The notes under the pieces were generated by a model. That model saw nothing but the letters and a program-made list of their open reading frames with translations. It searched no databases and had not been told where the DNA came from. The position numbers and the translations under genes were made by a program. This document shows positions 19,801 to 27,637 of a stretch of 64,000 nt of DNA, one piece after another (position 1 is the first letter of the stretch; the number at the start of each line of letters is the position of its first letter). The DNA is from Methylobacterium oryzae (GTDB lineage: Bacteria; Pseudomonadota; Alphaproteobacteria; Rhizobiales; Beijerinckiaceae). The stretch is from positions 4,793,001 through 4,857,000 of the forward strand of contig NZ_CP090349.1 of assembly GCF_021398735.1 (NCBI RefSeq), in the 5' to 3' direction.

Positions 19801-21723
19801 CGCGAGATCGACGTGGACGTGCAGACCGACCCAATCACCACGGTCGGCGTCGGCGACATGTCGGGCGACGTCTTCGGCAACGGCATGCTCCTCTCCGAGA
19901 GCATCCGCCTGATCGCGGCCTTCGACCACCGCGACATCTTCCTCGACCCGAACCCGGACGCCGCGGCGAGCTTCGCCGAGCGGCGGCGCCTGTTCGATCT
20001 GGGGCGGTCCTCCTGGGCGGATTACGACAAGAGCCAGATCTCGGAGGGCGGCGGCGTGTTCCCGCGCAGCCTGAAGACCGTGCCGCTCTCGGAGGCGATC
20101 CGGTCGGCGCTGGGCTTCGACCGGTCCGAGGCGACGCCCACCGAGCTGATGCAGGCGATCCTGAAGGCGCCGGCCGACCTGCTCTGGTTCGGCGGCATCG
20201 GCACCTATGTCCGGGCCACCACCGAGACCGACGAAGATGCCGGCGACCGCGCGAACGACGCCCTGCGCATCACTGGGCCGGAGCTGCGCGCGAAGGTCGT
20301 CGGCGAGGGCGCCAATCTCGGCCTGACGCAGCGCGGGCGCATCGAGGCGGCGCGCGCGGGCGTCCGCCTCAACACCGACGCGATCGACAACTCGGCCGGC
20401 GTGAACACGTCGGATGTCGAGGTGAACATCAAGATCGCGCTGATGACGCCGGAGCGGGACGGCAGGCTCAGCTACGAGGCGCGCAACACCCTGCTCGCCG
20501 ACATGACCGACGAGGTCGGGCGCCTCGTGCTGCGCAACAACGAGTTGCAGACGCTCGCCCTGTCCCTTGCCCAGCGCGGGGGGCTGGGGGAGACCGGTTT
20601 CGCCATGCGGACGATGCAGGCACTGGAGGCGGAGGGCCGGCTCGACCGGGCGGTGGAGTTCCTGCCGGACGACGGCACGCTCGCCGAGCGCATGCGGCGG
20701 AACGAGGGGCTGACCCGCCCGGAATACGCCGTGCTGCTCGCCTACGCGAAGCTGTCGCTGCACGACGCGATCCTCGAGAGCGCCGTGCCGAACGACCCGT
20801 ACTTCGACCGGGAGCTGCAGCGCTACTTCCCGAAGGCCCTGCGCGAACGCTTCCCCGACGCCGTCAAGGGACACCGCCTGCGCCGCGAGATCATCGCCAC
20901 GGCGCTCGCCAACATCATCGTCAATCGCGGCGGCCCGTCGCTGGTGACGCGCCTCGTCGACGGCACCGGCGCGGACGCCGCGACCATCGCCAAGGCCTAC
21001 GCGGTGACCCGCGACGCCTTCGGCCTGATGGAGCTGAACCTCGCCATCGACGGCCTCGCCGGTCGGGTTCCCGGCCAGGGCCAGCTCGACCTCTACGCCG
21101 AGGTGCAGGATCTGCTGACGAACCGGATCGTCTGGTTCATCCGCAACCTCGACCTGGGCGGCGGCCTCGCCCCGGTGGTCGCCCGCTACCGGGACGGCAT
21201 CGCCGCCGTGGAGGCCGCCCTACCCAACGTGCTCGGCGACGAGGCGCTGGCGACGATCGGCGCCCGCGCGGCGGAGCTGACCGGGCACGGCATGGCCCCG
21301 GCCCAGGCGCGGCGCCTGGCCTCGCTCAGCGCGCTGGTCTCCGCCCCCGACATCGTCCGGGTCGCGGAGGCCAGCGGCCGGCCGGTCGAGGAGGTCGCGG
21401 CCACGCATTTCGCCCTGGAGCACGCCTTCCGCCTGGACGACCTCGCCGCCGCGGCGCGGACCGTCCCGGTGGCCGACACGTTCGACCGCGTGGCCCTGGA
21501 GCGCGCGGGCGCCGGCATTGCTGCCGCGCACCGCAAGTTGACGGCCGAGGTCGTGGCGGATCTCGGCGCCGGGCCGGAGGCGGTGGAGGCCTGGATCCGG
21601 GCGCGCGGCACCTCGCTCGCCCGGATCCGCGAGGCCGTGGACGCGATCAGCGCCTCCGGCCTCACGGTCTCCAAGGCGACGGTGGCGGCGAGCCTGCTCG
21701 GCGACCTCGTCCGGGCCGACTGA
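16879..21723 (+). CDS. NAD-specific glutamate dehydrogenase, large (about 180 kDa) type
   Basis: A 1614-residue protein of the GDH-180 family (Bac_GDH). It has N-terminal ACT-like regulatory regions (residues 1 to about 500), a central catalytic domain with [15 protein letters not shown] (about residue 820) and AKGGFFPKR (about 855, carrying the substrate-binding Lys), the nucleotide-binding [15 protein letters not shown] segment, and a long C-terminal helical domain. It deaminates glutamate to 2-oxoglutarate with NAD, a catabolic role. I chose the ATG at 16879 because GGAGAAG lies 4 bases upstream; a GTG at 16855 in the same frame has no comparable site. It is a single-gene unit facing away from marR. 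Confidence 0.95.
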   Translation: MTLETATALSSSEQKTARTGLIEAAADIVTEQGGPGGFVRDLFGRVTPEDLAPYDPSVLADLAARARAFLSEPRRPGDPARLRLSDSQLVRDGRARETTVLEVINDNRPFLLDSTLAELTEQGLAPQLVAHPILGVERDGAGGLIRVVGETTADAQGSLARESFIHIHLDPVAAETGERLLNALATVYRDVALASDDHDAMLARLTDLAADLGRGPTPMPGPETEEARAFLEWLTDGQFLILGLQEHGIAGDAHPLVEGSSLGVLRDPGATPLRRGRTPVDYTPEILAFLEEPQPLIITKASVKSRVHRSAYLDYIGVKLFSGLGKLSGEVRIVGLFTASAYTSPAREVPVLRRKVEAVVQRAGLDPTSHAGRSLLAVLESYPRDELFQIDGERLYRFTLAIAALADRPRVRVLSRPDRFGRFVSLLVYVPKDRYDSAIRGRIGSYLAETYGGRLSASYPDYPEGSLARIHYIIGLPDQGSPEHDPASLEAGIVALVRTWGDALRAALAESQGGDRARQLAARYGDAFSAAYRDNFQPEVAVADVTILDSLGETQPRAVHLDRRPSDPEAQVRLKAFSRGTAIALSDRVPALENLGFRVINERTYQIAPAGTDEAARVWLHDMLIERATGAPIDLAALERPLEAAMLAIADGIAESDGYNRLVLEAALPWREAALLRALGRYLRQLRIRYGQDYLAGTLSRHAGIARAIVALFRARFDPALTGDRTAQEAEVRAEIETALAEVTSLDDDRILRRFVNLVEAAVRTNFYQTGADGQPRETISFKFACAKVTAMPLPRPFFEIFVYSPRVEGVHLRFGYVARGGLRWSDRPEDFRTEILGLVKAQQVKNAVIVPVGAKGGFFPKRLPPASDRAAWMQEGTESYRIFIRTLLELTDNIVDNAIVPPPDTVRHDPDDAYLVVAADKGTATFSDIANALSLEKGHWLGDAFASGGSQGYDHKGMGITARGAWEAVRRHFREIDVDVQTDPITTVGVGDMSGDVFGNGMLLSESIRLIAAFDHRDIFLDPNPDAAASFAERRRLFDLGRSSWADYDKSQISEGGGVFPRSLKTVPLSEAIRSALGFDRSEATPTELMQAILKAPADLLWFGGIGTYVRATTETDEDAGDRANDALRITGPELRAKVVGEGANLGLTQRGRIEAARAGVRLNTDAIDNSAGVNTSDVEVNIKIALMTPERDGRLSYEARNTLLADMTDEVGRLVLRNNELQTLALSLAQRGGLGETGFAMRTMQALEAEGRLDRAVEFLPDDGTLAERMRRNEGLTRPEYAVLLAYAKLSLHDAILESAVPNDPYFDRELQRYFPKALRERFPDAVKGHRLRREIIATALANIIVNRGGPSLVTRLVDGTGADAATIAKAYAVTRDAFGLMELNLAIDGLAGRVPGQGQLDLYAEVQDLLTNRIVWFIRNLDLGGGLAPVVARYRDGIAAVEAALPNVLGDEALATIGARAAELTGHGMAPAQARRLASLSALVSAPDIVRVAEASGRPVEEVAATHFALEHAFRLDDLAAAARTVPVADTFDRVALERAGAGIAAAHRKLTAEVVADLGAGPEAVEAWIRARGTSLARIREAVDAISASGLTVSKATVAASLLGDLVRAD

Positions 21724-21727
21724 TCGA

Positions 21728-22903
21728 TCAGGCCCCGGGCGCGGATGCCGGTATGACGCTCCGGCGTCCGCGGCCGACCGCGGTGAGCACCAGTCCGAGC
21801 CCGGCGAGCGACACCGCGGCGGCGATCAGCGGGAGCTGGCCGTAGCCGGCCCCGAGGGTCAGCGCCGTGCCCCCGATCCAGGCGCCGGTGGCGTTGCCGA
21901 GGTTGAACGCGCCCTGGTTCAGCGTGGAGGCAAGGTTCGGCGCGTCGCTCGCCGCCTCCACGACCCAGATCTGGAGGGGCGAGACCAGGGCGAAGACCAG
22001 GCCCGACCAGAGCACCACGACCGCCACCGTGAGCGCCGGATGGTGCGCGACCGCGGCGAGCACCAGCAGGGCCGCCACGATGCCCAGGAAGCTGCCGACG
22101 ATGGTGGCCATCGGGCCCCGGTCGGCCAGATGCCCACCGAGGAGATTGCCGACGGTCAGGCCCGTGCCGGCGGCGAACAGCACGCCGGTCACGCCCTGCG
22201 GCGTGAAGCCGGTCACGCCGGTCAGGAACGGCGTGATGTAGGTGAACACCGTGAAGAAGCTCACCGAGGACAGCGTCGAGATCAGCATCGGCCGCAGCAC
22301 CGGCCAGCGCCCGAGCGCGCGAAACTCGCTGACGAGCCGGCCGCGGGTCCCGGGAAGCCCGTCCGGCACGCAGAGCTGGATCGCGAGCCCGGCCGCGAGC
22401 CCAATCACGACCACCGCCCAGAAGGTCGAGCGCCAGCCCGCCTCCTGCCCGAGGGCGGTGCCCAGCGGCACGCCGAGCACGTTGGCGAGGGTGAGGCCCG
22501 CGAACATCAGCGAGACCGCCTGCGTGCGCTTCTCCCGCGGCACGAGATCCCGCGCCACAACGGCGCCGATGCCGAAGAACGCGCCGTGCGCGAAGGCCGT
22601 CAGGATCCGCGCGGCCATGAGCAGGGCGTAGCTCGGCGCCAGCGCGCAACCGAGATTGCCGGCCAGGAACACCGCCATCAGCGCCAGCAGCGCGGTCTTG
22701 CGCGGCAGGCCCGCGGTCGCGATCGCCACGATCGGCGCGCCCACGACCACGCCCATGGCGTAGCCCGAGACGAGGTAGCCGGCCTGGGGAATGGTGACGC
22801 CGAAGCTCTGCGCCACCTCCGGGAGCAGGCCCATGATGACGAATTCGGTCGTGCCGATCCCGAACGAGGCGACGGCGAGGGCGAGGATCGGCAGGGGCGG
22901 CAC
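21728..22903 (-). CDS. MFS transporter, DHA1 (AraJ-like) type
   Basis: A 391-residue, twelve-segment transporter. The opening segment [20 protein letters not shown] and the motifs [14 protein letters not shown] and [19 protein letters not shown] are characteristic of the AraJ/YdhP sugar-or-drug efflux group. I place the start at a GTG (22903) 8 bases after AAGGA; an upstream extension of 30 residues has no hydrophobic character. The substrate is unknown; arabinose-like sugars or drugs are typical for relatives. It is convergent with the glutamate dehydrogenase, 4 bases from its stop. Confidence 0.85.
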   Translation of the reverse strand: MPPLPILALAVASFGIGTTEFVIMGLLPEVAQSFGVTIPQAGYLVSGYAMGVVVGAPIVAIATAGLPRKTALLALMAVFLAGNLGCALAPSYALLMAARILTAFAHGAFFGIGAVVARDLVPREKRTQAVSLMFAGLTLANVLGVPLGTALGQEAGWRSTFWAVVVIGLAAGLAIQLCVPDGLPGTRGRLVSEFRALGRWPVLRPMLISTLSSVSFFTVFTYITPFLTGVTGFTPQGVTGVLFAAGTGLTVGNLLGGHLADRGPMATIVGSFLGIVAALLVLAAVAHHPALTVAVVVLWSGLVFALVSPLQIWVVEAASDAPNLASTLNQGAFNLGNATGAWIGGTALTLGAGYGQLPLIAAAVSLAGLGLVLTAVGRGRRSVIPASAPGA

Positions 22904-23056
22904 GGGGACGTCCTTCGGCGCGGGCTGAGCTCGATGGTGCAGAGCAGCATCGCAGCGCGTTCGCCGATGGATAGCGTCGGAGGCGCGGCGCACAGTTGCG
23001 CGGCGCGCAAGGGCCGCGTCGCGGATACGACGCGGCTTAGCCCCGGCTCGGACCTC

Positions 23057-23557
23057 TCACTCAGCCGGTACCTTCTTCCGTCTCCGCGCCTTCGCAGTCG
23101 GCGCAGGGGGCGCCTCGATGGCGGCCGCGGCCCCTCCGCGGGTCTTCCGGCGCTGCTGTCCGAGCCCGAGGGCGCGTGCCAGCTCAGATCGCTGCGCCGA
23201 ATAGCTCGCCGCGGTCATCGGATAGTCCCGGGGCAGGCCCCACTTCTCCCGGTAGGCTTCGGGCGTCAGGCCGCGCAGCGTCAGGTGACGCCGGAGCGTC
23301 TTGTACGGCTTCCCGTCCTCGAAGCTGACGATGTGATCATTCGTGACCGATTTGCGGATCTGCGACGGACTGAGCTTCTCGACGCTCGAGTTCGCGGCGC
23401 GACCTTGAGTTGTCAAACTGTTCAGCGCCGCGTGGATACCGCCGATCAATCCGGGAAGTTCGGAGACCGGAACGGAGTTGTTCGACACGTAAGCGGCGAC
23501 GATATCGACCGCGAGCCCGATCGCCGGGCTGAGCTCACTGCCTGCGTTCTCACTCAC
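23057..23557 (-). CDS. mucR: MucR/Ros-family regulator with degenerate zinc site
   Basis: A 166-residue member of the MucR/Ros family: an N-terminal oligomerisation region (ELSPAIGLAVDIVAAYVSNN) and a C-terminal DNA-binding domain (HLTLRGLTPEAYREKWGLP, then DYPMTAASYS). MucR proteins are pleiotropic repressors of surface polysaccharide, motility and cell-cycle genes in Rhizobiales and bind AT-rich DNA. The Ros zinc ligands Cys-Cys-His-His appear here as Ser78, Asp81, His91 and a non-His residue near 96, so zinc binding is unlikely. The GTG at 23557 follows a GAGG site at 6 bases and gives the family-typical MSEN start. A TTG four codons upstream is less likely. Confidence 0.85.
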   Translation of the reverse strand: MSENAGSELSPAIGLAVDIVAAYVSNNSVPVSELPGLIGGIHAALNSLTTQGRAANSSVEKLSPSQIRKSVTNDHIVSFEDGKPYKTLRRHLTLRGLTPEAYREKWGLPRDYPMTAASYSAQRSELARALGLGQQRRKTRGGAAAAIEAPPAPTAKARRRKKVPAE

Positions 23558-23839
23558 GGCAAACCTCAAGAGTTACAATCATTCAGGCCGATCAATTCCT
23601 CTCGGAGTCGATCGAAGTCTGCACCTATGTAGCATAGTGCACGAATTAGCTCAAACGTATTCGTGATCGACAGGTGAGATCGGATCGATGGGCCGCAAAC
23701 CTTCCGCCCCACCGCCGTTGACGGGGCATTAACCACGTCGCCGCTAGGGTTCGTTAACCATACCGGCACTGTTCCGGGGTGGTGTGACCTGCAATCTCCG
23801 CGCTCTGGTGCCGGGGACTTTGGCGGAGACCGGGATCAG
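23558..23839. promoter_or_regulatory. AT-rich divergent control region of mucR and the outer-membrane barrel gene
   Basis: This 282-base gap is clearly more AT-rich than its flanks, as expected for MucR autoregulation. It contains TTAACCAT at 23754-23761, a CtrA half-site candidate, and a second TTAACCA 24 bases before it (near 23730). Short T/A tracts lie around 23630-23660. A short open frame on the minus strand (23566-23769) fills much of it, but its codon use is unlike neighbouring genes and I do not call it a gene. Confidence 0.4.
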
Positions 23840-25654
23840 GTGCGGACGGCGGCTGACCGGTGGGAACGGCGGAGGATGCGGCTCGCCGCCGCGGCGCTCG
23901 GCGTCACGCTCGCGGCACCGGCGGCAGCCCAGCGGTTCGACGCGACCAGCCCGGTTACCGGCCAGCCCGACAATCCCGGCATCGGCCAGGACACGGGCCC
24001 GAATGGCCTGCCCACACTCAAGCGCACGATCCCGGACGGCCTGAGCCGCGACCAGAATCGCGGGGCGCTCGGCGGCGACGCGGCGGGCGGCGAGCAGACC
24101 GGCGGTGACAGCCTTCGGTCGCCGCTCTCGCCCCCCGCGCAGACGCAGATCCCGGGTCAGCCCGGCGTGTCCCAGCTCAGCACCCGCGTCACCACAGGGG
24201 GACGGCGCACCGGCGGATCTTCGACGGCACCGGCCAATCTCGCGCCGTCGACTCTCCTGCGCACGCGCGCCGCTCCGCCGCGGCGGATCGGCTCGGCGAC
24301 GCGGCGGGTCACTCAGGACGTCACGCAGATCCCGCCGCCGGCGCTGCGGCTGACGCCGGTGGTCCAGCAGGCGGTCGTCGGGGTCCCGAACCCGCAGGTC
24401 GTGACGCCGATCCGGCCGATCCTCCCGTTCCAGTCGATCGCGCCGGCCCTCGGCCTCCTGACCCCGGGCTTCATCCTCGGCACCGACCTAGCGCGCGCGA
24501 TCCCCACCGATCCGGCCTACGCGCCGATCGGCTATCAGGTCGGCACCTTCACGGTCCTGCCCACCTTCGCCCAGAGCGTCGGCTACGATTCGAACCCGGA
24601 CCAGACCACCCGCCAGATCGCCAAGGGCTCGGTCGCGCTGCGCACCGACGCCACGGTCGACTTCCGGAGCAACTGGTCCTCCAGCTCGCTGCAGGGCTCG
24701 CTCCGGGGCTCGTACCTCGAGACCCCGCAGAACGAGGCCGCGAGCCGCCCCGCGGCAGACGGCGTGGTCCGGCTGCGCATCGACGCCAACCGGGACCTGC
24801 GCATCGACGCGGAGGGGCGGTTCCTGGTGGACACGCAGCGCACGTCGAGCGCCAACCTCCAGGCTGCCACCGCCACGACACGGCCGCTCCTGGCCGTCTA
24901 CGGCGGTTCGCTCGGGGCGACGGAGACGTTCAACCGCCTGTCGGTCACCCTGCGCGGGTCCGTCGACCGCTCCGAGTTCGACAATGCGCGTTTGGCGGAC
25001 GGGACGATCGTCAATCAGTCCGACCGCAACCTGAACCAGTACAGCCTGCAGCTGCGCACGGCCTACGAGATCAACCCGGATTTCAGCCCGTTCATCGACC
25101 TGCTCGGCGACACGCGCGTCTACGACCGCCGCTTCGACGCGACGGGCGTCCGGCGCGACTCGGACGGCATCGCGGTCGCCTTCGGGACGAGCATCGGCCT
25201 CGCGCGCTCGGTGACGGGCGAGATCTCCGCCGGCATCCAGCATCGGACCTACGTCGATCCGAGCCTGCGCGACATCAACGCGCCGTTGCTCAACGCGGCC
25301 CTGGTCTGGGCGGCGAGTCCGCTCACGACCGTCCGTCTCACCGCCGCGACCGGCGTCACCGAGACGACGATCCCGGGCTCCAGCGGCGTGCTCACCGAGG
25401 TCGCGACGCTCGAGGTGCAGCACGACCTGCTGCGCAACCTCTCGATCGTCCTCGGCGGATCGTATCTCCGGAACGACTACCAGAGCAGCAGCATCCGTGA
25501 GAACGGGTTCTCGGCGACCGCGCGGCTCGACTACCACTTCACCCGCTGGCTGACCCTGCGCGGCACGTACATCTATCAGAAGTTCGACAGCACGGTCGCC
25601 GGGTCCAGCTTCCGGGAGAACACCTTCCTGCTCGGCCTGCGCGTGAATCCCTGA
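23840..25654 (+). CDS. Outer-membrane beta-barrel protein
   Basis: A 604-residue exported protein. After a signal peptide (core LAAAALGVTLAAPAAAQ, cleaved around residue 30) comes a Pro/Gly/Thr-rich unstructured segment to about residue 230. Then a barrel region follows: alternating hydrophobic strands such as LQGSLRGSYLET, LSVTLRGSVDRSEF and LTLRGTYIYQKFDS, ending NTFLLGLRVNP. It resembles the putative beta-barrel porin-2 type (BBP2) of alphaproteobacteria. The start is a GTG at 23840 with GGAGA 10 bases upstream; an ATG at 23876 would trim 12 basic residues and also works. The function is unknown, possibly surface-polymer export or anchoring. Confidence 0.8.
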   Translation: MRTAADRWERRRMRLAAAALGVTLAAPAAAQRFDATSPVTGQPDNPGIGQDTGPNGLPTLKRTIPDGLSRDQNRGALGGDAAGGEQTGGDSLRSPLSPPAQTQIPGQPGVSQLSTRVTTGGRRTGGSSTAPANLAPSTLLRTRAAPPRRIGSATRRVTQDVTQIPPPALRLTPVVQQAVVGVPNPQVVTPIRPILPFQSIAPALGLLTPGFILGTDLARAIPTDPAYAPIGYQVGTFTVLPTFAQSVGYDSNPDQTTRQIAKGSVALRTDATVDFRSNWSSSSLQGSLRGSYLETPQNEAASRPAADGVVRLRIDANRDLRIDAEGRFLVDTQRTSSANLQAATATTRPLLAVYGGSLGATETFNRLSVTLRGSVDRSEFDNARLADGTIVNQSDRNLNQYSLQLRTAYEINPDFSPFIDLLGDTRVYDRRFDATGVRRDSDGIAVAFGTSIGLARSVTGEISAGIQHRTYVDPSLRDINAPLLNAALVWAASPLTTVRLTAATGVTETTIPGSSGVLTEVATLEVQHDLLRNLSIVLGGSYLRNDYQSSSIRENGFSATARLDYHFTRWLTLRGTYIYQKFDSTVAGSSFRENTFLLGLRVNP

Positions 25655-25661
25655 GGCGGCC

Positions 25662-26366
25662 TCAGAACCGCTCCGTCCAGGGACGCAGTTCCAGTTCGGA
25701 GGTCCAGGCGCTCCGATCCTGGCGCAGGAGGTCGCGATAGGCCCTGGCGATGGCGTCGGGATCGAGATGGCTGTCGGGGGCCTCCGGCGGCTCGCCGCCG
25801 CGGGCCGGATTGCGGATGGCGCCGTCGATCACGATGTGCGCGACGTGGATCCCGTGGGGCTGCAATTCCCGGGCGAGGCTCTGACCCAGTCCTCGCAGCG
25901 CGAACTTCCCCATCGCGAACGGGGCCGATCCCGCGAAGCCCTTCACGCTCGCCGAGGCGCCGGTGAGCAGGATCGCGCCGTGGCGATGCGGCAGCATGCG
26001 GCGCGCCGCGGCCTGCGCCACGAGGAAACCACCGTACGCGGACACCATCAGCGCCTGGGCGACCGCGTCCGGGTCGAGATCGGCGACCGGGCCGCGGAGA
26101 CGACCGCTCGCGTTGTAGACGACGACGTCCGGCGGACCGCCGAGCGCCGGCTCCAGGCGGGCGAACAGCGCTTCGACCTCAGCGGGCTGGCTGGCGTCGC
26201 AGGCATGGACAGCCGCGCCCGTCTCCGCCGCCAGTGCGGCGAGCTTGTCGACGTTCCGGGCGGCGAGGCCGATCGTCATGCCGTCGGCGGCGAGCAGGCG
26301 CGCGAGCGATGCGCTGAGGCCGGCGCCCGCCCCGACGATCAGGGCTCTGGAATAGGTCGGGATCAT
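25662..26366 (-). CDS. Short-chain dehydrogenase-like protein with catalytic Tyr replaced
   Basis: A 234-residue SDR-fold protein. The NAD(P)-binding motif is VGAGAGLSASLA (residues 11-22), the NNAG equivalent is YNASG (84-88), and the active-site region reads LLTGASAS, then FAMGKFALRG. The expected Tyr of Tyr-x-x-x-Lys is Phe150 while Lys154 and the Ser are kept, so ordinary SDR chemistry is doubtful. The FAMGKFALRG and HVAHIVIDG segments recur in a recognisable proteobacterial subgroup, so the change is probably not a sequencing error. The ATG at 26366 follows GAGGAG. The substrate is unknown. Confidence 0.8.
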   Translation of the reverse strand: MIPTYSRALIVGAGAGLSASLARLLAADGMTIGLAARNVDKLAALAAETGAAVHACDASQPAEVEALFARLEPALGGPPDVVVYNASGRLRGPVADLDPDAVAQALMVSAYGGFLVAQAAARRMLPHRHGAILLTGASASVKGFAGSAPFAMGKFALRGLGQSLARELQPHGIHVAHIVIDGAIRNPARGGEPPEAPDSHLDPDAIARAYRDLLRQDRSAWTSELELRPWTERF

Positions 26367-26424
26367 CCTCTCCTCCTCTGCTGACCCGCCCAGGGCCGAT
26401 GGGAACCTGTACGCCCGCCCCGCG

Positions 26425-26913
26425 TCAGTCGCGGCGCTGCGCGAAGAACGCCCGGAGCAGATCGGCCGCCTCGCGCTCGCGGAACCCGCCGTAGACCTCC
26501 GGCACGTGGTGGCAGGTCGGCTGATCGAAGACGCGCGGCCCGTGCTCGACCCCACCCCCCTTCGGATCGGCCGCGCCGTAGTAGAGTCGCCGGATGCGCG
26601 CGAAGGATATCGCGCCCGCGCACATCGGGCACGGCTCCAGGGTGACGTAGAGATCGCAGCCGACGAGGCGCTCGGTGCCGAGGGCCGCGCAGGCCGCGCG
26701 GATCGCCAGGATCTCGGCGTGCGCCGTCGGGTCGTGCAATTCGCGCGGCCGATTATGCGCCACCGCCAGGATGACCCCGTCCCGGACCACCGCGGCGCCG
26801 ACCGGGACCTCCCCGGCAGCGGCCGCGGCGCGGGCGGCCGCGAAAGCGTGATCGAGCGCGGTCAGCGGTCCGGACGTTTCCGCCCGTGCCGGATGGATCG
26901 GATCGGCAGCCAA
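26425..26913 (-). CDS. tadA: tRNA adenosine(34) deaminase
   Basis: A 162-residue zinc deaminase with His65-Ala-Glu67 ([10 protein letters not shown]) and the second zinc motif PCPMC (Cys95 and Cys98). TadA converts A34 of tRNA-Arg(ACG) to inosine and is essential in most bacteria. The start appears to be TTG ([10 protein letters not shown]), since no ATG or GTG lies between it and the conserved domain. The ribosome site is weak. The length is normal for the family. Confidence 0.9.
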   Translation of the reverse strand: MAADPIHPARAETSGPLTALDHAFAAARAAAAAGEVPVGAAVVRDGVILAVAHNRPRELHDPTAHAEILAIRAACAALGTERLVGCDLYVTLEPCPMCAGAISFARIRRLYYGAADPKGGGVEHGPRVFDQPTCHHVPEVYGGFREREAADLLRAFFAQRRD

Positions 26914-26985
26914 GCTGTTCTCATCCCACTGACGCGACGGGCCCGGGGCGGCGGGCTGGCCTGACCCAAGTCAATGTTAAGGCCT

Positions 26986-27011
26986 GGAACATTCCGCCGA
27001 CCGTGACCGTT
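26986..27011 (+). promoter_or_regulatory. EcfG-type general stress promoter of csbD
   Basis: The sequence GGAAC (26986-26990), 17 bases, then CGTT (27008-27011) matches the alphaproteobacterial EcfG/PhyR general stress response consensus (GGAAC-N16-17-CGTT) exactly. It sits about 50 bases before the csbD start codon, the right distance for a short leader. CsbD proteins are typical general stress products, which supports the reading. Confidence 0.75.
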
Positions 27012-27059
27012 TCAGGAACCAGTGCGGCGCCGCCGCAGATCGAACAAGAGGACAACGCC

Positions 27060-27251
27060 ATGAGCAGCACCACCGACAAGATCAAGGGCGTCGCCAACGA
27101 GGCCGTCGGCAAGGCCAAGCAGGGCATCGGCGACGTGACCGGTAACGACAAGCTCAAGGCCGAAGGTGCCGCCCAGGAACTCAAGGGCAAGGCCCAGGGC
27201 ACCGTCGGCGACGCCAAGAGCGCGGTGAAGTCCGCCACCGACAAGCTCTGA
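27060..27251 (+). CDS. CsbD-family stress response protein
   Basis: A 63-residue, highly charged, helical protein typical of Csb[21 protein letters not shown], then [19 protein letters not shown] and [15 protein letters not shown]. Members are induced by general stress; the molecular role is unknown. The ATG at 27060 has an AAGAGGA ribosome site 7 bases upstream. An EcfG-type promoter lies directly upstream, and a perfect hairpin follows the stop codon. Confidence 0.9.
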   Translation: MSSTTDKIKGVANEAVGKAKQGIGDVTGNDKLKAEGAAQELKGKAQGTVGDAKSAVKSATDKL

Positions 27252-27271
27252 TCGTCGAGCGCGACCGGAAC

Positions 27272-27294
27272 GGAACCCGCCTCGGGCGGGTTCC
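27272..27294 (+). terminator. Hairpin after csbD
   Basis: A perfect 10-base stem (GGAACCCGCC/GGCGGGTTCC) with a 3-base TCG loop lies 21 bases after the csbD stop. No T run follows, so it may be a transcript-stabilising hairpin or a Rho-assisted stop rather than a classical terminator. Its left edge overlaps a GGAAC-N17-GGTT sequence that is a near match to an EcfG promoter for the next gene. Confidence 0.55.
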
Positions 27295-27328
27295 AGAACT
27301 GAACCGACCCGAATAACGCGAGGATGCC

Positions 27329-27505
27329 ATGATCGGCTGGGCTGTCACGTTTCTCGTCGTCGCTCTCGTGGCGGCGCTCCTCGGTTTCGGCGGCATAGCC
27401 GGCACGGCGATGGAGGCGGCCAAGATCGTCTTCTTCGTGGCGATCGCGCTGTTCCTGATCTCCGCCGTGTTCGGCGTGATGCGCGGGCGCTCGCCGAGAC
27501 TCTGA
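27329..27505 (+). CDS. DUF1328 small membrane protein
   Basis: A 58-residue protein that is nearly all hydrophobic: [20 protein letters not shown], then [20 protein letters not shown]. This is the DUF1328 (YtjA-like) pattern with two membrane segments and a short basic C-terminus. The ATG follows a GAGGA site at about 4 bases. The family is often stress-related, which fits the csbD neighbour, but its function is not known. Confidence 0.85.
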   Translation: MIGWAVTFLVVALVAALLGFGGIAGTAMEAAKIVFFVAIALFLISAVFGVMRGRSPRL

Positions 27506-27637
27506 CGAATGCGGGTCTTCGACCCGCCATCCAAGTCTTCGAGGCGGTCCCGACGGGCCGCCTCTTCGCGTTGAGGCGACTCGCACCGGTGCACAACCCG
27601 TCTCGCCTGTCGGAACCGGCTCTGATAAGCGGCAGGC

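Noticed and set aside
17932..20874. Long open frame antisense to the glutamate dehydrogenase (about 980 codons)
   Set aside because: Same reason: repetitive Arg/Val/Asp/His composition and no motif, opposite a strongly conserved gene.
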